Shown here piece after piece: positions 15,731 to 16,639 of a stretch of 16,639 nucleotides of DNA. The stretch covers positions 1 through 16,639 of the forward strand of contig SBFN01000133.1 of NCBI GenBank assembly GCA_006226895.1, written 5' to 3'. The notes under the pieces were generated by a model that saw only the letters and a program-made list of their open reading frames with translations, searched no databases and was not told the DNA's origin. Position 1 is the stretch's first letter. Every line of letters starts with the position of its first letter. Origin of the DNA: Deltaproteobacteria bacterium (GTDB lineage Bacteria; Desulfobacterota; Desulfuromonadia; Desulfuromonadales; BM103). Both the position numbers and the translations under genes were made by a program.

Positions 15731-15755
15731 TGTGCATAATTTTATTCAATTATAG
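15724..15755. promoter_or_regulatory. operator-like inverted repeat over the -10 box
   Basis: CTATAATTG (15724-15732) and CAATTATAG (15747-15755) are perfect 9-bp inverted arms with 14 nt between them. The left arm contains the TATAAT box, the right arm lies in the early transcript. A repressor bound here would block the promoter. Confidence 0.5.
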
Positions 15756-15848
15756 TGCAATTAGACAAATATTCTTACCCAACTTATGGGAGAGCTTGAA
15801 TTGGCAGATGGTAGGGTCTGCCCACATGGACTTCAGCCAGGAACATCT

Positions 15849-16639
15849 GTGCAAAGCACTGACCTGAAAAGCACCACCCGAAACACGAGAAAGACGCATC
15901 GACATTCGGACGATGCACATGAAGCACCTGTCACTCCAATCAACCAATCCGCACGAAAAATCAGCCGAGAAACGCTGATCAACAGGCTTAACTTCCTGCA
16001 CTTTCAATCAGAAGCCTTAACGGTTCTGCTCACTCACCGACAAAATGGTCGGAGCCTGCGGCTGCACGCCATACCGGAACCTTGTGCGGACGAAAACTTC
16101 ACTTGCCTCTGGAATGCGACGTTGCCTCCAGGCGTCGACCGTGGAGATTTTGAGCTGCGCCACCTGGAAGTTCCTCATGGTCACCATATTCTGCAAGTAG
16201 CTCTGGGAAAAGCCAGCCTGACCGAAAATGGCTTAACCTGCCAACTTCCGGAAGTCTGCCACCAACTGACTTCCCGCCGAATCAGACGACACTTCTGCTC
16301 TGATATCGCAGTCAACGTTATACAAAACGGTGCCAGTTTCTCCGGCACCCTGGAAGACTTCAGCGCAGCGGCTTTTCGCCTGGAGCTACAGGCGAAACCG
16401 CCCCAAACCTTTCAGTGGCTGAAGCAGGAAGAGCCGCTCACCGTGATCTTCAGCCAGTCAGGGCAGACACTGCTTTCAACTCCAGGCCAGCTATTGCGCA
16501 GTCACGGCAAACGTGACCAGCATACGGTCGTAGTAAAACCATCCCTTGCCCAGCAAAGCCGTTTTCCGGCAAAGAAACATCGCAATCGCCGCCTGGCTCT
16601 TCGTCCGGCCCCGGAAGCTGTTTTTACTCACCCACTGAC
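15849..16639 (+). CDS. PilZ-like protein with two RxxxR modules, cut by window end
   Basis: The frame is open from 15765 to the window edge, so the 3' end is missing; at least 263 residues from the GTG at 15849. Counting from this GTG, residues about 40-140 form an N-terminal domain I do not recognise. A PilZ-like module follows: RRIRR (143-147, RxxxR) and EDFSAAAFRL (169-178), which fits DxSxxG with the Gly changed to Ala. A second arginine motif (KHRNRRLALRP, about 243-253) followed by VFTHPL looks like the start of another PilZ domain. PilZ domains bind cyclic di-GMP, so a role as a c-di-GMP effector is inferred. GTG 15849 is chosen because AGGA lies 6 nt upstream; an ATG at 15786 has no such site. 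No signal peptide or membrane segment is visible. A consensus promoter lies upstream. Confidence 0.6.
   Translation, partial: MQSTDLKSTTRNTRKTHRHSDDAHEAPVTPINQSARKISRETLINRLNFLHFQSEALTVLLTHRQNGRSLRLHAIPEPCADENFTCLWNATLPPGVDRGDFELRHLEVPHGHHILQVALGKASLTENGLTCQLPEVCHQLTSRRIRRHFCSDIAVNVIQNGASFSGTLEDFSAAAFRLELQAKPPQTFQWLKQEEPLTVIFSQSGQTLLSTPGQLLRSHGKRDQHTVVVKPSLAQQSRFPAKKHRNRRLALRPAPEAVFTHPL

Noticed and set aside
15750..16007. Minus-strand frame of 85 codons at the right end
   Set aside because: It is antisense to the PilZ-like frame, which has recognisable motifs, and it has no domain or ribosome site of note.

Overview
The window is a piece of bacterial chromosome, mostly housekeeping genes. 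The gene set and the look of the proteins suggest an anaerobic deltaproteobacterium of the Desulfuromonadales (Geobacter/Desulfuromonas/Pelobacter type). The pointers are a stand-alone short GNAT acetyltransferase of the N-acetylglutamate synthase type, a VWA-OmpA protein, a two-module PilZ-like protein, and the order nadK-recN-GNAT-M23-...-secA. This lineage call rests on recognition and was not tested by a search.

Left block, minus strand, read right to left: secA (4908-7598), a soluble REC-like/GAF histidine kinase (3142-4839), argJ (1950-3149), deoC (1240-1905) and deoB (53-1240). The kinase and argJ overlap by 8 nt, deoC and deoB share one base (TGATG), and I see no terminator inside the block, so it is probably one operon. 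It joins protein export, a sensor kinase without a partner regulator, arginine synthesis and deoxyribonucleoside salvage. A possible plus-strand gene ends at base 51, tail to tail with deoB.

Middle, minus strand: three separately terminated single genes. These are a small exported hypothetical protein (7832-8278), a periplasmic VWA-OmpA protein (8588-9634) and a membrane-anchored M23 (LytM) endopeptidase (9916-10788). Each is followed by a clear intrinsic terminator. A further terminator-like hairpin lies in the secA leader, just after a plausible secA promoter, and could be an attenuator.

Right block, minus strand: nadK (13229-14083), recN (11423-13090) and a GNAT gene (10938-11387). A tandem 7-bp repeat sits directly before the recN start, where a ribosome binding site would be expected.

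Right end, plus strand: rarA (14238-15578) diverges from nadK across an intergenic region with two adjacent palindromes. Two 7-bp-periodic arrays of opposite sense flank the end of rarA. Then a consensus promoter (TTGACA-16 bp-TATAAT) with an inverted repeat over its -10 box precedes a PilZ-like gene cut off by the window edge.

No CRISPR array, insertion sequence, phage gene, tRNA or rRNA was seen. The most notable material is regulatory and repetitive: the secA leader hairpin, the heptad repeats, and the operator-like sites before rarA and the PilZ-like gene. A few proteins also have unusual active-site or ligand residues: Ser for Thr in DeoB, Cys for Asp in the OmpA domain, and degenerate receiver and G1 boxes in the kinase.
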